A stretch of 64,000 bases of DNA. Source: Leptospira gomenensis (GTDB lineage Bacteria > Spirochaetota > Leptospiria > Leptospirales > Leptospiraceae). A program made the translations under genes and the position numbers. Every line of letters starts with the position of its first letter. Within the stretch, counting starts at the first letter, position 1. Where the stretch lies: NCBI RefSeq assembly GCF_004770155.1, contig NZ_RQFA01000008.1, positions 1 through 64,000 on the forward strand. Direction: 5' to 3'. Below, in pieces: positions 22,803-33,419 of this stretch. The notes under the pieces were generated by a model, which searched no databases, had not been told where the DNA came from, and saw only the letters and a program-made list of their open reading frames with translations.

Positions 22803-23167
22803 ACGCGCCTTCGTTGAAAATCCTTTACGTCGAGGACGAAGAGTTGATTCGTATCATGATGGTACGGTTTTTGGAACGCTTTCAATTTTCCGTATGTTCC
22901 GCCGAAAACGGAGAAGTTGCCTGGAATCTATTCCTTGAGTATAATCCGGACGTCGTAATTACCGACATTAAGATGCCCTTACTAGACGGTATAGAGCTTA
23001 CGCGAAGGATTAGAGAGCAAAATTCTAATATTCCGATTGCAGCGATGACGGCCTTTTCGGAACCTGAGATTATAGAAGAGGCGAAACGCGTCGGCGTAAG
23101 CGAAATTTTGTTCAAGCCGGTTAACGTGGAAAGGATCAAGGCGCTTCTTCTTACATACGAAAAATAG
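22799..23167 (+). CDS. CheY-like single-domain response regulator
   Basis: A 122-residue receiver domain without an output domain. Acidic pair EDEE near residue 12, the phospho-acceptor Asp in PDVVITDIKMPLLDG, the Thr/Ala switch in AAMTAF and the Lys in LFKPVN are all present. It overlaps the histidine kinase stop by four bases and is certainly its partner or at least cotranscribed. With no output domain it may act by protein contact, for example on the downstream sensor or cyclase, or feed a phosphorelay. Confidence 0.92.
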   Translation: MNAPSLKILYVEDEELIRIMMVRFLERFQFSVCSAENGEVAWNLFLEYNPDVVITDIKMPLLDGIELTRRIREQNSNIPIAAMTAFSEPEIIEEAKRVGVSEILFKPVNVERIKALLLTYEK

Positions 23168-23228
23168 AATATTTGTAAACCGAAAATATCATAATAATTG
23201 AATCTATTTCGATTAGGAGTTCGGTCGT

Positions 23229-24062
23229 TTGGCAGAAGCAGAAGAAACGTTAGAGAACGGTATTTCCTCCGGTATTTCGAGGGAACTTTCCCTGGAAATC
23301 GACACGAATTATGCGGTCGAAATCGCGGAAGACATCTATTGGACCGGTTTTTACGACGAAAGGGAATCGCTTCATTGTAATCCGTATATGATCAAAAACG
23401 GTGACAGCACCATTTTGATCGATCCCGGTTCCATTCCCGACTTTCCCGTGGTGGCTCGGAAAATTTTTTCCTTAGTCGCTCCGGATTCAATCGAAACGAT
23501 CATTCTACAACACCAGGATCCGGACCTTTGTGCGAACGTTCCTATCTTCGAGGATTTGAGCGGTGATAGTCCCGTGCAGATCGTCGCTGAGACACGGACC
23601 GTTTATTTGATCAAACACTACGGGGTTAAGGGGAAAATCATACGAATCGGAGACGGTTTGACCGATTTCGAAACTCCGAGCGGTAGAAAGCTGCAATTCG
23701 TCAGCACTCCGTTCGCACATTCCCCGGGCGCCATGATTACGTACGACGTGAAATCCAAGGTACTTTTTACCAGCGACATTTTGGGCGGACTCGGCAAGGA
23801 ATGGTCGCTCTATCACGACACGAAAGCGCTCGATCATATGAAGGCGTTTATGCAGGCGTATATCCCTTCCAATCTTGCGTTACGTTATGCGCTCTTAAAG
23901 ATTTCGGATTTTGACGCGGAAGTGATCGCTCCTCAACACGGCCAGATCATCCGTAAGGAACAACTTCCGGCCATCATCGACGAACTCTGGAATCTTCCCT
24001 GCGGTCTCGATCTTCTGAAGGACGATTCGATCCAAAAGGCTAGAAGAGGTGAATTACGTTGA
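23229..24062 (+). CDS. Oxygen-binding diiron protein (ODP)-like metallo-beta-lactamase fold
   Basis: A 277-residue protein related to the MBL-fold domain of flavodiiron proteins but without flavodoxin. Metal-site motifs: HQDPD at 95-99 (in place of HxExD), AHSPGAMITY, FTSDILGG and PQHGQII. Such free-standing domains include the ODP of Treponema denticola, described as a diiron oxygen sensor linked to chemotaxis. TTG at 23229 is the start, with AGGAG nine bases upstream. The last four bases overlap the cyclase gene (TTGA), which suggests that the two proteins work together. Enzymatic oxygen reduction is unlikely without a flavin partner. Confidence 0.8.
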   Translation: MAEAEETLENGISSGISRELSLEIDTNYAVEIAEDIYWTGFYDERESLHCNPYMIKNGDSTILIDPGSIPDFPVVARKIFSLVAPDSIETIILQHQDPDLCANVPIFEDLSGDSPVQIVAETRTVYLIKHYGVKGKIIRIGDGLTDFETPSGRKLQFVSTPFAHSPGAMITYDVKSKVLFTSDILGGLGKEWSLYHDTKALDHMKAFMQAYIPSNLALRYALLKISDFDAEVIAPQHGQIIRKEQLPAIIDELWNLPCGLDLLKDDSIQKARRGELR

Positions 24063-25045
24063 ACGAGCTGGCCGAATTCGCTAAAAGTATCGCGATCGGT
24101 ACTCCGGAAGACATCATTCGTAGGGAAGAGGATTATTATCGTGCGTTGAGTCGGATCGTACGTTATCGGAACAAGGAATCGTTAACCCGGGAAATGATGA
24201 ATCATATCGTCAACAGCGATCGCAATCGCATTCTTGAGGAGAAAAAAAAAGCGGACGTACTGCTTCAGAATATTCTTCCGGAGTACATGATCGAAGAGTT
24301 GAAACTACGTGGAAAGGTGAGACCGATTCAGCATGAAAACGCGGTGGTCATTCTCACGGACTTCGTCGGTTTTTCGGATATCAGCCGTTATATGAGTCCC
24401 AATGAATTACTGAAGGAACTTTCCATTTACTTCGACGAATTCGAAAAGATATGCGTCCGTCATAGAATCGAAAAAGTGAAAACCATAGGGGATGCTTTCC
24501 TCGCGGTCGGCGGTTTGGGCGGTTACAAACGAACCGCTAAATTGGATTCGATTCTCGCGTCTTTGAAAATGATGGAATACACAGAGCGTAAAAAAAGGGA
24601 AAAACTCAAACGAGGAGACGACGCTTGGGGACTTCGTATCGCGATCCATTCCGGTACTTTGATCGCCGGCGTGGTCGGACACACTAAGATCGCGTTCGAC
24701 ATCTGGGGACATACCGTGAACCTCGCTTCCCGCATCGAAAACGTAGCCGAACCGGGAAAGATCACGGTTTCGAAATCGATCTACAACGACGTGCGCGACT
24801 ATTTCGATTGTACGTATATCGGTTTGAAAGAACTCAAAGGTGTGGGAAGTCACGACTTATATACCGTGGATCAGATCAAAAAAAAACTTGCGGAAGCCGG
24901 TTCGAAAACGTTGCCCGGCCCCGGTTTCCGACGTTTGTATGATTCGTTGGAAGCGGGAAAACACGTCATGTTTCGGGACGGTAAATACCATATTTCGAAT
25001 CCGGTTCGTCCCGAAAAAACGACTCGCACTTTGCTGAGGGATTAG
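24059..25045 (+). CDS. Class III adenylate/guanylate cyclase
   Basis: A 328-residue soluble cyclase. A helical N-terminal segment, including RNRILEEKKKADVLLQNILP, leads into the catalytic domain from about residue 95. Metal-binding Asp residues are in ILTDFVGFSD and KTIGDAF. Substrate-selecting Lys (EKVKTIGDA) and Asp (AFDIWGHTVN) match adenylate rather than guanylate cyclases, and the transition-state Asn-Arg pair is in HTVNLASRIE. It has no sensor domain of its own. The TTG start overlaps the ODP-like gene by four bases. Product is therefore predicted as cAMP, under control of the upstream oxygen-binding protein. Confidence 0.88.
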   Translation: MNELAEFAKSIAIGTPEDIIRREEDYYRALSRIVRYRNKESLTREMMNHIVNSDRNRILEEKKKADVLLQNILPEYMIEELKLRGKVRPIQHENAVVILTDFVGFSDISRYMSPNELLKELSIYFDEFEKICVRHRIEKVKTIGDAFLAVGGLGGYKRTAKLDSILASLKMMEYTERKKREKLKRGDDAWGLRIAIHSGTLIAGVVGHTKIAFDIWGHTVNLASRIENVAEPGKITVSKSIYNDVRDYFDCTYIGLKELKGVGSHDLYTVDQIKKKLAEAGSKTLPGPGFRRLYDSLEAGKHVMFRDGKYHISNPVRPEKTTRTLLRD

Positions 25046-25119
25046 AACCTACACAATCCGGTTTTTCCCCCGCATAAAAATGCGTTCCGGATTCAAAACA
25101 GGATTTACCTCGCCTTGGC

Positions 25120-26286
25120 GTGTCGTTCCATGTAAAGAAACCGGCTTTCTTTACGACAGTGAATCCACAATCCATCCGAATCGAATCAGAATCCTTCCCC
25201 GAACTGAGAACCTCCCTGTTGCATTGGTTCCGAAAATACAAACGAGACCTACCGTTTCGAATCAACAAGAACGCATATCGTATCTGGGTCAGCGAGATCA
25301 TGCTTCAACAAACGCGGGTCGCCGCGATGCTTCCGATTTACGAGAAATTCCTCGAACGTTTCCCGACGCCGTACGCACTCAAGGACGCTTCCGAAGAGGA
25401 AGTGATGCGGTATTGGAAAGGACTCGGTTATTATTCCCGTGCGAAAAATCTAAAAAAGGGGGCGACTCTGATCGTGGATCGTCACTCGGGAGAATTTCCG
25501 AAAACATACGAAGAAGCGCTCGAAATTCCCGGAGTCGGAAGTTATACCGCTTCCGCAGTCCTTTCGATCGCGTATAATAAAATCTACGCGGTGTTAGACG
25601 GAAACGTTAAACGCGTTTTATCCCGTTTGTTTTTGGTCGAATCGGACCCTTCCTCCTCCGCGACGGAACGGTTTTTGAAAACGCTCTCACAGGAGTTTGT
25701 TAATCCTGATTTCCCCGGAGATCACAACGAAGCCATGATGGAGTTGGGTGCCTTGGTTTGTGTCCCGATTCCCAATTGTTCGGCTTGTCCTTGGCTGGAC
25801 CGTTGTGGGGCGAAAGCGTCCGGAAAGGAAAAAGAAATTCCCGCGTCCAAGGTCGTTGACAACTGGATCGATTTGGATTTGAACTTTTTGTTTCTTCGGT
25901 CCGAAGGAAAACTTTTAGCGGTTAAATATCCTGGCAGAAGATTTTTTAAAACCATATATTCGCTTCCGTTTCGTGTGGAGGGAAAACATCCGTACGAAAA
26001 CGAACCCTGGCTGGATGAATTTTTTTCCGATCCGGGTTTGTCACAAAATCGATCGAATGCGAGACACTCCATAACCAACCACAAAATCCGTCTTCGGTTT
26101 TGCGAATTGGATGCAAAAATCAGAATCGACGTCGAAAAAAAAATCGCCTCCATCCCCGGATTGGAATGGAAGTGGTTTGACGAATCCGCGTTAAACGAGG
26201 AATTCCCTTCCTCCATTTCGGGAAAGCTGCTGAAACTTAAAAATAAACTGGATAAACAACGGGAACTCCCGGTAGGAAACGTATGA
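25120..26286 (+). CDS. mutY: A/G-specific adenine glycosylase
   Basis: Removes adenine paired with 8-oxoguanine. The catalytic Glu is in [12 protein letters not shown], the helix-hairpin-helix is [15 protein letters not shown], the catalytic Asp is in [13 protein letters not shown], and the 4Fe-4S cluster ligands are [16 protein letters not shown] with spacing C-x6-C-x2-C-x5-C. A reduced NUDIX-like C-terminal domain follows. The GTG at 25120 is the first start available; no ribosome binding site is clear, and a slightly later start cannot be excluded. The stop overlaps the UbiD gene (ATGA). Confidence 0.92.
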   Translation: MSFHVKKPAFFTTVNPQSIRIESESFPELRTSLLHWFRKYKRDLPFRINKNAYRIWVSEIMLQQTRVAAMLPIYEKFLERFPTPYALKDASEEEVMRYWKGLGYYSRAKNLKKGATLIVDRHSGEFPKTYEEALEIPGVGSYTASAVLSIAYNKIYAVLDGNVKRVLSRLFLVESDPSSSATERFLKTLSQEFVNPDFPGDHNEAMMELGALVCVPIPNCSACPWLDRCGAKASGKEKEIPASKVVDNWIDLDLNFLFLRSEGKLLAVKYPGRRFFKTIYSLPFRVEGKHPYENEPWLDEFFSDPGLSQNRSNARHSITNHKIRLRFCELDAKIRIDVEKKIASIPGLEWKWFDESALNEEFPSSISGKLLKLKNKLDKQRELPVGNV

Positions 26287-28040
26287 AACTCAGGTCCACC
26301 TCCCAATTCGTAAAAGAATTAGAAAAACATAAAGAACTGTTGGTCATAAACGAGGAAGTGGATCCGGTTCTGGAATTGGCGGAAATTCAAAGGAGGGTGG
26401 TGGCCAAACGCGGACCGGCGCTCCTTTTTACGAACGTGAAAGGTTCCAAGTTTTCGGTCGCGACCAATCTTTACGGTTCCGAGAACAGGATACGGATCGC
26501 GTTCGGCGAGGATCCCGTTCGGTTCGTGCAGAAGATCGCATTTACCATCAAAAATATCCTTCCCCCGTCTCCTAAAAAAATATGGGAACTCAGACATCTC
26601 GCGTTTCAAGCTCTTCGTGTCGGTTTAAAAAAAGTCGGTTCCGCCCCCGTTTTAGAAAATACATTAGAATCTTTGCATGAACTTCCTACAATTCTTTCCT
26701 GGCCGAAGGACGGGGGGCGTTTTATTACGTTTCCTCTCGTTTATACCGAAAGTCCGAAAACGGGAAAGGGAAATCTCGGGATGTATAGGGTGCAAATACA
26801 CGGTCCTTTGGAAACCGGAATGCATATCCAAATCCACCGCGGAGGGGGAAATCACCACTACGAAGCGGAAAAGGAAGGTCGTTCCCTCCCCGTGCACATT
26901 TATGCCGGAGGACCACCCGGCTTGACGATCGCTGCGATCGCCCCTCTGCCGGAGGAAATCAGTGAATTGATTCTCGCCTCTTTGTTGTTAGGTGAAAAAC
27001 TGCGGATTCACAAAAACTCGGATCTGTCTCCGCTTCCGATCGTTGCCGACGCGGATTTTATGATCGCCGGCGTAATTCCCCCGAAGATCCGCAAACCGGA
27101 GGGACCGTTCGGGGATCACTACGGTTATTACGCATTAAAACACGAATATCCTGTCGTTCGTGTGAGCGGAATCTTTCATCGCAAAGACGCGGTTTGGCCG
27201 GCTACAGTCGTCGGCCGTCCTCCGCAAGAGGATCACTGGATCGCTGAGTATCTTCAGGATCTTTTATCTCCGATGTTTCCCGTCGTCATGCCGGCCGTGG
27301 AAGGGATATGGGCGTACGAAGAATCCGGCGTACATTCCCTTGCGGCGGCAATCGTTAAGGAAAGATACAAGGGAGAGGCGTTTACTGGGGCGCTTCGGAT
27401 TTTGGGGGAAGGGCAGTTATCCCTGACTAAGGTTTTGTTAGTCACGGATCAGAGAGTGGATCTGAAGAACTTTAGAGAAACATTTATTAGAGTATTAGAA
27501 AGAATGAATCCTATTACGGATCTTCATATTTTTTCCAACATCTCCCAGGATACTCTGGATTACACCGGACCGGAAGTGAACAAGGGAAGTAAGGCGGTTT
27601 TTCTTGGATCCGGCGTCAAAAAAAACGATTTAAAGTCCGGGTATTCCGGTAAATTTTCAGGCGGCTTGTTTAAGAATCCAAAGGTCGCCTATCCGGGTGT
27701 ATTGGTCGTATCGGGACCGAAATACAAACGAAAGGACGGAATTCCCGCCAAACTTCTCCGGGAAAAAAGTATCCGCGGATTTTTGTTCGTGTTTTTGGTG
27801 GATGATTCCGAAGACGTTACTCGTTCCGATCACGATTTTATCTGGTCCGTGTTTACGCGTTTCGAACCTGCGGGAGACATGTACGCGGAAACGGAATGGA
27901 TCCGCAATCACGCGGGGTTTCGCCCTCCGATCGTGGTGGATTGTCGTCTTAAGGACTGGTATCCCCCGATGACCGTTCCCGATGAAAAAACCGTGCGTAG
28001 AGTGGAAGACAGATTTGGTGGACTGATAGACTCTCTCTAG
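26283..28040 (+). CDS. UbiD family prenyl-FMN-dependent decarboxylase
   Basis: A 585-residue UbiD-type protein. Family signatures are [18 protein letters not shown] near the N-terminus, [22 protein letters not shown] (Arg and His of the prenyl-FMN site), AGGPPG, and [11 protein letters not shown], corresponding to the conserved acidic motif. [13 protein letters not shown] also fits. UbiD enzymes decarboxylate aromatic or unsaturated acids, for instance in quinone synthesis. The size is above the E. coli UbiD length and nearer to menaquinone-type paralogues, but the substrate cannot be fixed. It is translationally coupled to mutY and is followed within 14 bases by hldD. Confidence 0.85.
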   Translation: MKLRSTSQFVKELEKHKELLVINEEVDPVLELAEIQRRVVAKRGPALLFTNVKGSKFSVATNLYGSENRIRIAFGEDPVRFVQKIAFTIKNILPPSPKKIWELRHLAFQALRVGLKKVGSAPVLENTLESLHELPTILSWPKDGGRFITFPLVYTESPKTGKGNLGMYRVQIHGPLETGMHIQIHRGGGNHHYEAEKEGRSLPVHIYAGGPPGLTIAAIAPLPEEISELILASLLLGEKLRIHKNSDLSPLPIVADADFMIAGVIPPKIRKPEGPFGDHYGYYALKHEYPVVRVSGIFHRKDAVWPATVVGRPPQEDHWIAEYLQDLLSPMFPVVMPAVEGIWAYEESGVHSLAAAIVKERYKGEAFTGALRILGEGQLSLTKVLLVTDQRVDLKNFRETFIRVLERMNPITDLHIFSNISQDTLDYTGPEVNKGSKAVFLGSGVKKNDLKSGYSGKFSGGLFKNPKVAYPGVLVVSGPKYKRKDGIPAKLLREKSIRGFLFVFLVDDSEDVTRSDHDFIWSVFTRFEPAGDMYAETEWIRNHAGFRPPIVVDCRLKDWYPPMTVPDEKTVRRVEDRFGGLIDSL

Positions 28041-28053
28041 GAAATTGAACCGT

Positions 28054-29025
28054 ATGACGAAAAAAAAATGTATCGTAACCGGTGGAGCCGGATTGATCGG
28101 ATCCAATCTCGTGGAGGAACTCAATCGACAGGGAATCGATGAAATTCTCGTCGTGGATCATCTGGGCTCCTCTTCCAAATGGAAAAACCTGATTCGCCTC
28201 AAATACGCGGATTATATGGAGAAGGAACGTTTTCTCGATCTTGCCTTACGTTCTTCTCTGTTAAAGAATTATGATATACTGTTTCACCTCGGCGCGTGTT
28301 CCTCCACCACGGAAACGGACGCCTCGTATCTGATTTCGAATAACTACGAGTATACGAAACTTTTAGCGGAAGAATCGCTCAAAAACGGAATAAGATTCGT
28401 CTACGCTTCCTCGGCGGCTACCTACGGAGACGGAGCCTTCGGATACGACGATAAAACTCCGATCCAAGGATTAAAACCTTTGAATATGTACGGATATTCC
28501 AAACATATGTTCGATCTTTATGCGCTTAAAAAAGGGTTTTCGGAACGGATTACCGGTATCAAATACTTCAACGTGTTCGGTTTCGGAGAAAGCCATAAAG
28601 GCGATATGAGAAGCGTCGTTTTAAAAGGTTACGAACAGATCAAACAAGAAGGAAAGATTCGTCTTTTCAAATCCTATCGACCGGAATACAAGGACGGAGA
28701 GCAGAAACGCGATTTTTTATACGCGAAGGATGCGGCCAAAATCACCGCCTATTTGGCGTTTGGCGGTCACGGAGGGATTTATAATTTGGGAAGGGGAGTC
28801 GCGGAAACTTGGAACGAACTCGTCGGCTCCATCTTTGATACGTTAAAACTTCCGAAAAACGTGGAATATACGGAAATGCCCGAATACCTCAAGGCTAAGT
28901 ACCAATATTATACCTGCGCTGATACGCAAAAACTTCTGAAAACGGGCTACTCTGGCGGATTTACCGGATTGAAGGAAGCGGTGGGAGAGTATGTGGCCCT
29001 CCTCGAAGAGGAAGAGGGCACATAA
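28054..29025 (+). CDS. hldD: ADP-glyceromanno-heptose 6-epimerase
   Basis: Short-chain NADP-dependent epimerase that makes ADP-L-glycero-D-manno-heptose for lipopolysaccharide. The Rossmann motif is TGGAGLIGSNLVEEL, the catalytic Ser/Tyr/Lys set appears as YASSAATYGDG and MYGYSKHMFD, and FNVFGFGESHKGDM matches HldD. The ATG at 28054 is preferred over a TTG at 28045, because AGGAAA lies nine bases before it. It is 323 residues, as usual. It follows the UbiD gene by 13 bases and probably shares its transcript. Confidence 0.88.
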   Translation: MTKKKCIVTGGAGLIGSNLVEELNRQGIDEILVVDHLGSSSKWKNLIRLKYADYMEKERFLDLALRSSLLKNYDILFHLGACSSTTETDASYLISNNYEYTKLLAEESLKNGIRFVYASSAATYGDGAFGYDDKTPIQGLKPLNMYGYSKHMFDLYALKKGFSERITGIKYFNVFGFGESHKGDMRSVVLKGYEQIKQEGKIRLFKSYRPEYKDGEQKRDFLYAKDAAKITAYLAFGGHGGIYNLGRGVAETWNELVGSIFDTLKLPKNVEYTEMPEYLKAKYQYYTCADTQKLLKTGYSGGFTGLKEAVGEYVALLEEEEGT

Positions 29026-29044
29026 CATTTTTTGAATACGAAAA

Positions 29045-29344
29045 TCAGCCGTAAATCTTTACGATCGTACGGATCAGATCCTTGTATTTTCCGTCTTTTA
29101 GGTAATAGAAGACTTGGTTGGATTCCTTTCTGCTGGAAAGAATCCCGTTGATTTTCATTTTGCTTAAGTGTTGGGAAGCGGCGGATTGACTGATTGTCAG
29201 AAGTTCCACGAGTTCTCCCACGCTGTGTTCCTTTTGAGAAAGGAAAAAAAGAATCTGCAAACGGTCGGGATGTGCAATTCCCTTGATACCGCGGATTGCC
29301 GATTCTAACTGGTTTTTCTTCAATACTGATTTTTCTTTAGACAT
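29045..29344 (-). CDS. ArsR-type helix-turn-helix regulator
   Basis: A 99-residue protein (from ATG 29344; an upstream GTG at 29398 would add 18 residues). The winged helix is clear: HPDRLQILFFLSQKEHSVGELVELLTISQSAASQHLSKMK, followed by a wing ending in FYYLKDGKYKDLIRTI. No Cys pair typical of metal-sensing ArsR members is present, so it probably senses something other than thiophilic metals, or works by redox- or ligand-independent means. Three copies of TTTAGTG lie between it and the upstream SDR gene and may be its binding sites. It converges on hldD with 19 bases between stops. Confidence 0.82.
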   Translation of the reverse strand: MSKEKSVLKKNQLESAIRGIKGIAHPDRLQILFFLSQKEHSVGELVELLTISQSAASQHLSKMKINGILSSRKESNQVFYYLKDGKYKDLIRTIVKIYG

Positions 29345-29406
29345 TGTTTTACTCTTTTTTAGATTTCTAAAAGGAGATGCTTTTCTCTTTAGACTCACTC
29401 ATCTAC

Positions 29407-29481
29407 TTTAGTGTATTCAGTTTTAGTAATCCACTAAATTCGATAAATTACGGTCTATTTTATTATAATTTTATTTTAGTG
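29407..29481. repeat. Three copies of a TTTAGTG box upstream of the ArsR gene
   Basis: TTTAGTG occurs at 29407-29413, inverted as CACTAAA at 29432-29438, and again direct at 29475-29481, all within 75 AT-rich bases before the ArsR start. A TATAAT lies on the minus strand at 29462-29467. This could be an autoregulatory site. It is a visual pattern only. Confidence 0.35.
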
Positions 29482-29513
29482 TAAAGTTCTTTTCTTAAAA
29501 AATCGATGTCCGA

Positions 29514-30273
<760 letters not shown>

Positions 30274-30284
<11 letters not shown>

Positions 30285-30978
30285 GATGATTTTCCTTTAA
30301 TTCCTTGCTTCTCATACTTACGTAGTTTTCGTTAAACGGGATCTCCACACGGGCAATCGTTTCGTGTTCCCGGGTCATAACTCGGAATAGGTGCGGATCT
30401 ATATTCTCACTTTTTAATAGAATCATAATGAGTGCGATCCCGAGTCCTGCGCCTTCTGTGTTGTCCATGTTGTCCATGTAGAATTCGGCGATATCGTTAT
30501 AACCCATCGCCTTCTTCATTTTTTCGCGCATTCTTTCCTCTTCCTCTTCGATCACGGGAGTGTTATTGCTTACTTCCACGACGAGTCCGTCCATCGTATA
30601 AGTAATGTTTAATTTTACAGAAATTCCACGCGCAAGACATCGTTTGCCATATTCGTCCGCCATTCTTTCCGAAAATTTCGCCTTAAACGCGGTCATCCCT
30701 TTTTCGTATTCGACTGGATTGCGTATGTCGAGACCTTCATCTTCGAAAAACACACGCTTTTGATTCGCCTTAACGCCGTTAATGGACATTTCCTTTGTGA
30801 TCGTATATAGCATTTCGATATAACGAGTCTGACCTACTTTGGTTAGGATTTCGGTGATGATGCGAAGAACGTATTTCTCGAGTTTGGAGTTCATCCGAGA
30901 GGATTGTACCGTGATCCGGGAGCGGGTTTGAATGAGTTCGCTCAGCTTCTGATCTAAGTCTTGAAAACTTTTTGCCAT
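30274..30978 (-). CDS. HATPase-domain protein without a histidine kinase domain
   Basis: About 234 residues from the ATG at 30978, which is preferred because AAGAAAT precedes it; a start at 31059 would add 27. The N-terminal half is helical ([35 protein letters not shown]). The second half has features of a GHKL ATPase: an N-box-like VEVSNNT and a glycine loop [14 protein letters not shown]. No phospho-acceptor His domain or receiver is present. It could be an anti-sigma or switch-type kinase or a degenerate sensor part. It overlaps the SDR gene and is the first gene of that unit. Confidence 0.6.
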
Positions 30979-31544
30979 ATTTCTTAAATCCCCGTTTGGT
31001 ATCCCAGAAGTCGAAATTTCCTCTGTCAGTCTCGATGACAAAGGGATTCGATCAATCAAATTCCAGAATTACTATATTCTAAAAATCGGTTGAAACAGGA
31101 AATTTCCAAACTCATTCCTTTTGCTTGCGATTCGTAAAAGCGGAATTTCGTTTTAGCAAAAATCGATCGGACGCTTAACCTTTGTTCGTCGATTTTCTTT
31201 GGTTCCTTTCTTTGGATCGTACGGATCGGAATCGGCGGTTATTGGATTTTACAAAGTATTCGTGTTCTAAACTTTTTTTCGGAAAACGGTGCTTCGGGGG
31301 TTCGTTTTCTCGATTCGAATTCCTGAATTCCGAATGTAAGGGCACGCGTTAAGAATTCGACAGTATCGAAATATCATAAAATTCGAATTTTGATTCGTTT
31401 CCTTTTTTTGCTTTGTTGCAAGTTGTCATTTTTTAAAACGAACAATTCCCTATTTATAAGTTTGAGATAATTTTCGTGCGTATCTTCTTGCTTGAATTCG
31501 ATTTCAAAAAAAATCGGAAAAAATGATTTTTTGACTTGCAATCA
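30979..31544. other. Long AT-rich divergent intergenic region before recN
   Basis: More than 500 bases lie between the divergent HATPase gene and recN. The last 200 are markedly AT-rich. It contains the 14-base perfect palindrome AAAATTCGAATTTT at 31378-31391. No protein-coding frame, tRNA or convincing structured RNA was found. It may hold promoters for both directions or a small RNA that cannot be recognised by eye. Confidence 0.4.
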
Positions 31545-31574
31545 TTTGTATAGCAATTAAATGAAGGGTATAAT
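31545..31574 (+). promoter_or_regulatory. recN promoter with LexA-type SOS box
   Basis: TTTGTATAGCAAT at 31545-31557 matches TTTG-N5-CAAA, the SOS box reported for Leptospira interrogans LexA, in seven of eight fixed positions. It sits just before a perfect TATAAT at 31569-31574 and so covers the -35 region. The expected transcript begins near 31581, 17 bases before the recN ATG, which has a GAGGTG ribosome binding site. Confidence 0.55.
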
Positions 31575-31597
31575 TTGTTTAGTATCCGAGGTGCGAC

Positions 31598-33304
31598 ATG
31601 TTAAAAACCCTGAATATACGAGACTTCGCCCTGATCGAGGAAGCCTGTATCGATTTTCAAAAAGGAATGACGGTGATCACGGGAGAAACGGGGGCCGGGA
31701 AATCCCTGATTTTGGATGCGATCTCATCGTTGTTAGGCGGTAAAAGTAGTCCGATGGAAATCAGAACCGGCGCTCCGAAATACGTTCTAGAAGGAGTATT
31801 CGACGTTTCCGGTAACGTTTCCGCCGTGGAATGGCTGAAAGAAAAAGGTTTCCCGAACGAATCCTCCGAGCTGACCTTACATCGGGAATGCGCGCGGGAC
31901 GGGAAATCTAGGATTCTCATCAATCAATCCCTTGCGTCCTCTTCCACCTTACGAGGGTTAGGCGAACTTTTGGCGGAAGTCCACAATCAAAACGATCAGA
32001 TTCTTCTTTTGGACCGGGGAGAACAGTTGGACATCATCGACGTTCACGCGGGTTTGATCCCGTTGCGCAATCAGGTTCGGGAATGTTTTCTCACATATCG
32101 AAGTTTGAAAAAACGTCTGGAAGAATTGCGTAAGAACGAAGAGGAGAAATCTCGGAGGATCGAGTATCTTGCGTTTCAAATCCGAGAAATCAAGGACGCG
32201 GATTTGAAGGACGGAGAGGAAGAAGGTCTGTTTAAGGAAGAACGTCTTTTGGCCCACGGGGAACAGTTGGCGGAGAATTTCGAAATCCTTTCCTCGTTTT
32301 TGGCGGATTCGGAATCCGCCATTCTTCCTTCTTTCCCGAGACTTTTGAGCGCGGCGGAGAAGATCAAATCGATTCAACCGGATTTCGGAAAAACCTTAGA
32401 CTCGTTGCAGGAAACCTATATTCAATTAAAGGAAATCAATTCCTCCGTGTTGGATGAAAAGGATGAGATTTTCTTTTCTCCGGATCGATTGCAGTTCGTT
32501 CAATCCCGTTTGGATCTCATCTCCAAACTGAAAAAAAAATACGGCTCGGACTTGGCCGAAATCCTGGATTCGAAACGTAAGGCGGAACAGGAACTCGAGG
32601 CGATGGAAAAAAATTCCAAAAATAAGGAAGCGATGGAATCGGAGATCGAAAAAATCACGGCCCGTTTGGGTTCGTTGTCGATTCAGCTTTCGAAAGCCAG
32701 ACGGGAATCGCTGATTCGTTTCGAATCTTCGTTGAAGGCCGAGTTGGAACAACTGGGAATGCAGGGCGCCGCGGTTCAAGTCGTACTTCGCTGGGAGCCG
32801 AGTCCGGAGGGAGAGGTTTCCGCTTCCGGAAAAAGTTACATCGTCAACGAATCCGGCTTGGATCAGTTGGAATTTTATTTCAGTCCGAACCCGGGAGAAA
32901 AACCCAGACCGTTGCGCAAGATCGCTTCGGGCGGGGAGGTTTCGCGGGTGATGTTAGCGATTCGTTCGATTTTGGGAGGACAATCCTCCGCCCGCGTTTT
33001 GATTTTCGACGAAATCGATTCCGGTTTGGGAGGAGAAATCGGAATGGATGTGGCCCGAAAATTACGGAACTTATCGGCTCGTCACCAGTTGATTTTGATT
33101 ACCCACTTACAGCAGATCGCGTCCGCGGCAAACGATCATCTCAAAATCAGCAAGTTTGTGGAGGGAGGGCGGACCTTTTCCCGTGCGGAATTCTTGAGTT
33201 TGGAAGAACGAACCCTGGAACTTGCTCGGATGATTTCGGGTCAGAGGGTTTCAAAAGGCGCTCTCGAACACGCAAAAGAACTGCTGAAAAAACAGGCGGT
33301 TTAA
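31598..33304 (+). CDS. recN: DNA repair protein RecN
   Basis: SMC-like ATPase for repair of double-strand breaks. Walker A is GETGAGKS at 29-36, the long middle region (about 150-380) is coiled coil, the signature is [18 protein letters not shown] and Walker B is [35 protein letters not shown] is the RecN D-loop/H region. The 568-residue length is standard. The start at ATG 31598 is supported by GAGGTG five bases before it. A candidate LexA box upstream suggests DNA-damage control. Confidence 0.95.
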   Translation: MLKTLNIRDFALIEEACIDFQKGMTVITGETGAGKSLILDAISSLLGGKSSPMEIRTGAPKYVLEGVFDVSGNVSAVEWLKEKGFPNESSELTLHRECARDGKSRILINQSLASSSTLRGLGELLAEVHNQNDQILLLDRGEQLDIIDVHAGLIPLRNQVRECFLTYRSLKKRLEELRKNEEEKSRRIEYLAFQIREIKDADLKDGEEEGLFKEERLLAHGEQLAENFEILSSFLADSESAILPSFPRLLSAAEKIKSIQPDFGKTLDSLQETYIQLKEINSSVLDEKDEIFFSPDRLQFVQSRLDLISKLKKKYGSDLAEILDSKRKAEQELEAMEKNSKNKEAMESEIEKITARLGSLSIQLSKARRESLIRFESSLKAELEQLGMQGAAVQVVLRWEPSPEGEVSASGKSYIVNESGLDQLEFYFSPNPGEKPRPLRKIASGGEVSRVMLAIRSILGGQSSARVLIFDEIDSGLGGEIGMDVARKLRNLSARHQLILITHLQQIASAANDHLKISKFVEGGRTFSRAEFLSLEERTLELARMISGQRVSKGALEHAKELLKKQAV

Positions 33305-33419
33305 CCGTACCTCTTGTTTTGTAACAGGATTCCCGCTAAAAAGGAGGCACGCAGATTAGAAAACTGTTTGGCAGTAACAAGAGAGTTTTAAACTCTACTT
33401 CTGGGAGAATTTTACTCAA

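Noticed and set aside
31531..31559. TTGACT (31531) with a -10 near 31554 as the recN promoter
   Set aside because: The possible -10 boxes at that distance are poor; the perfect TATAAT at 31569 is a better candidate.
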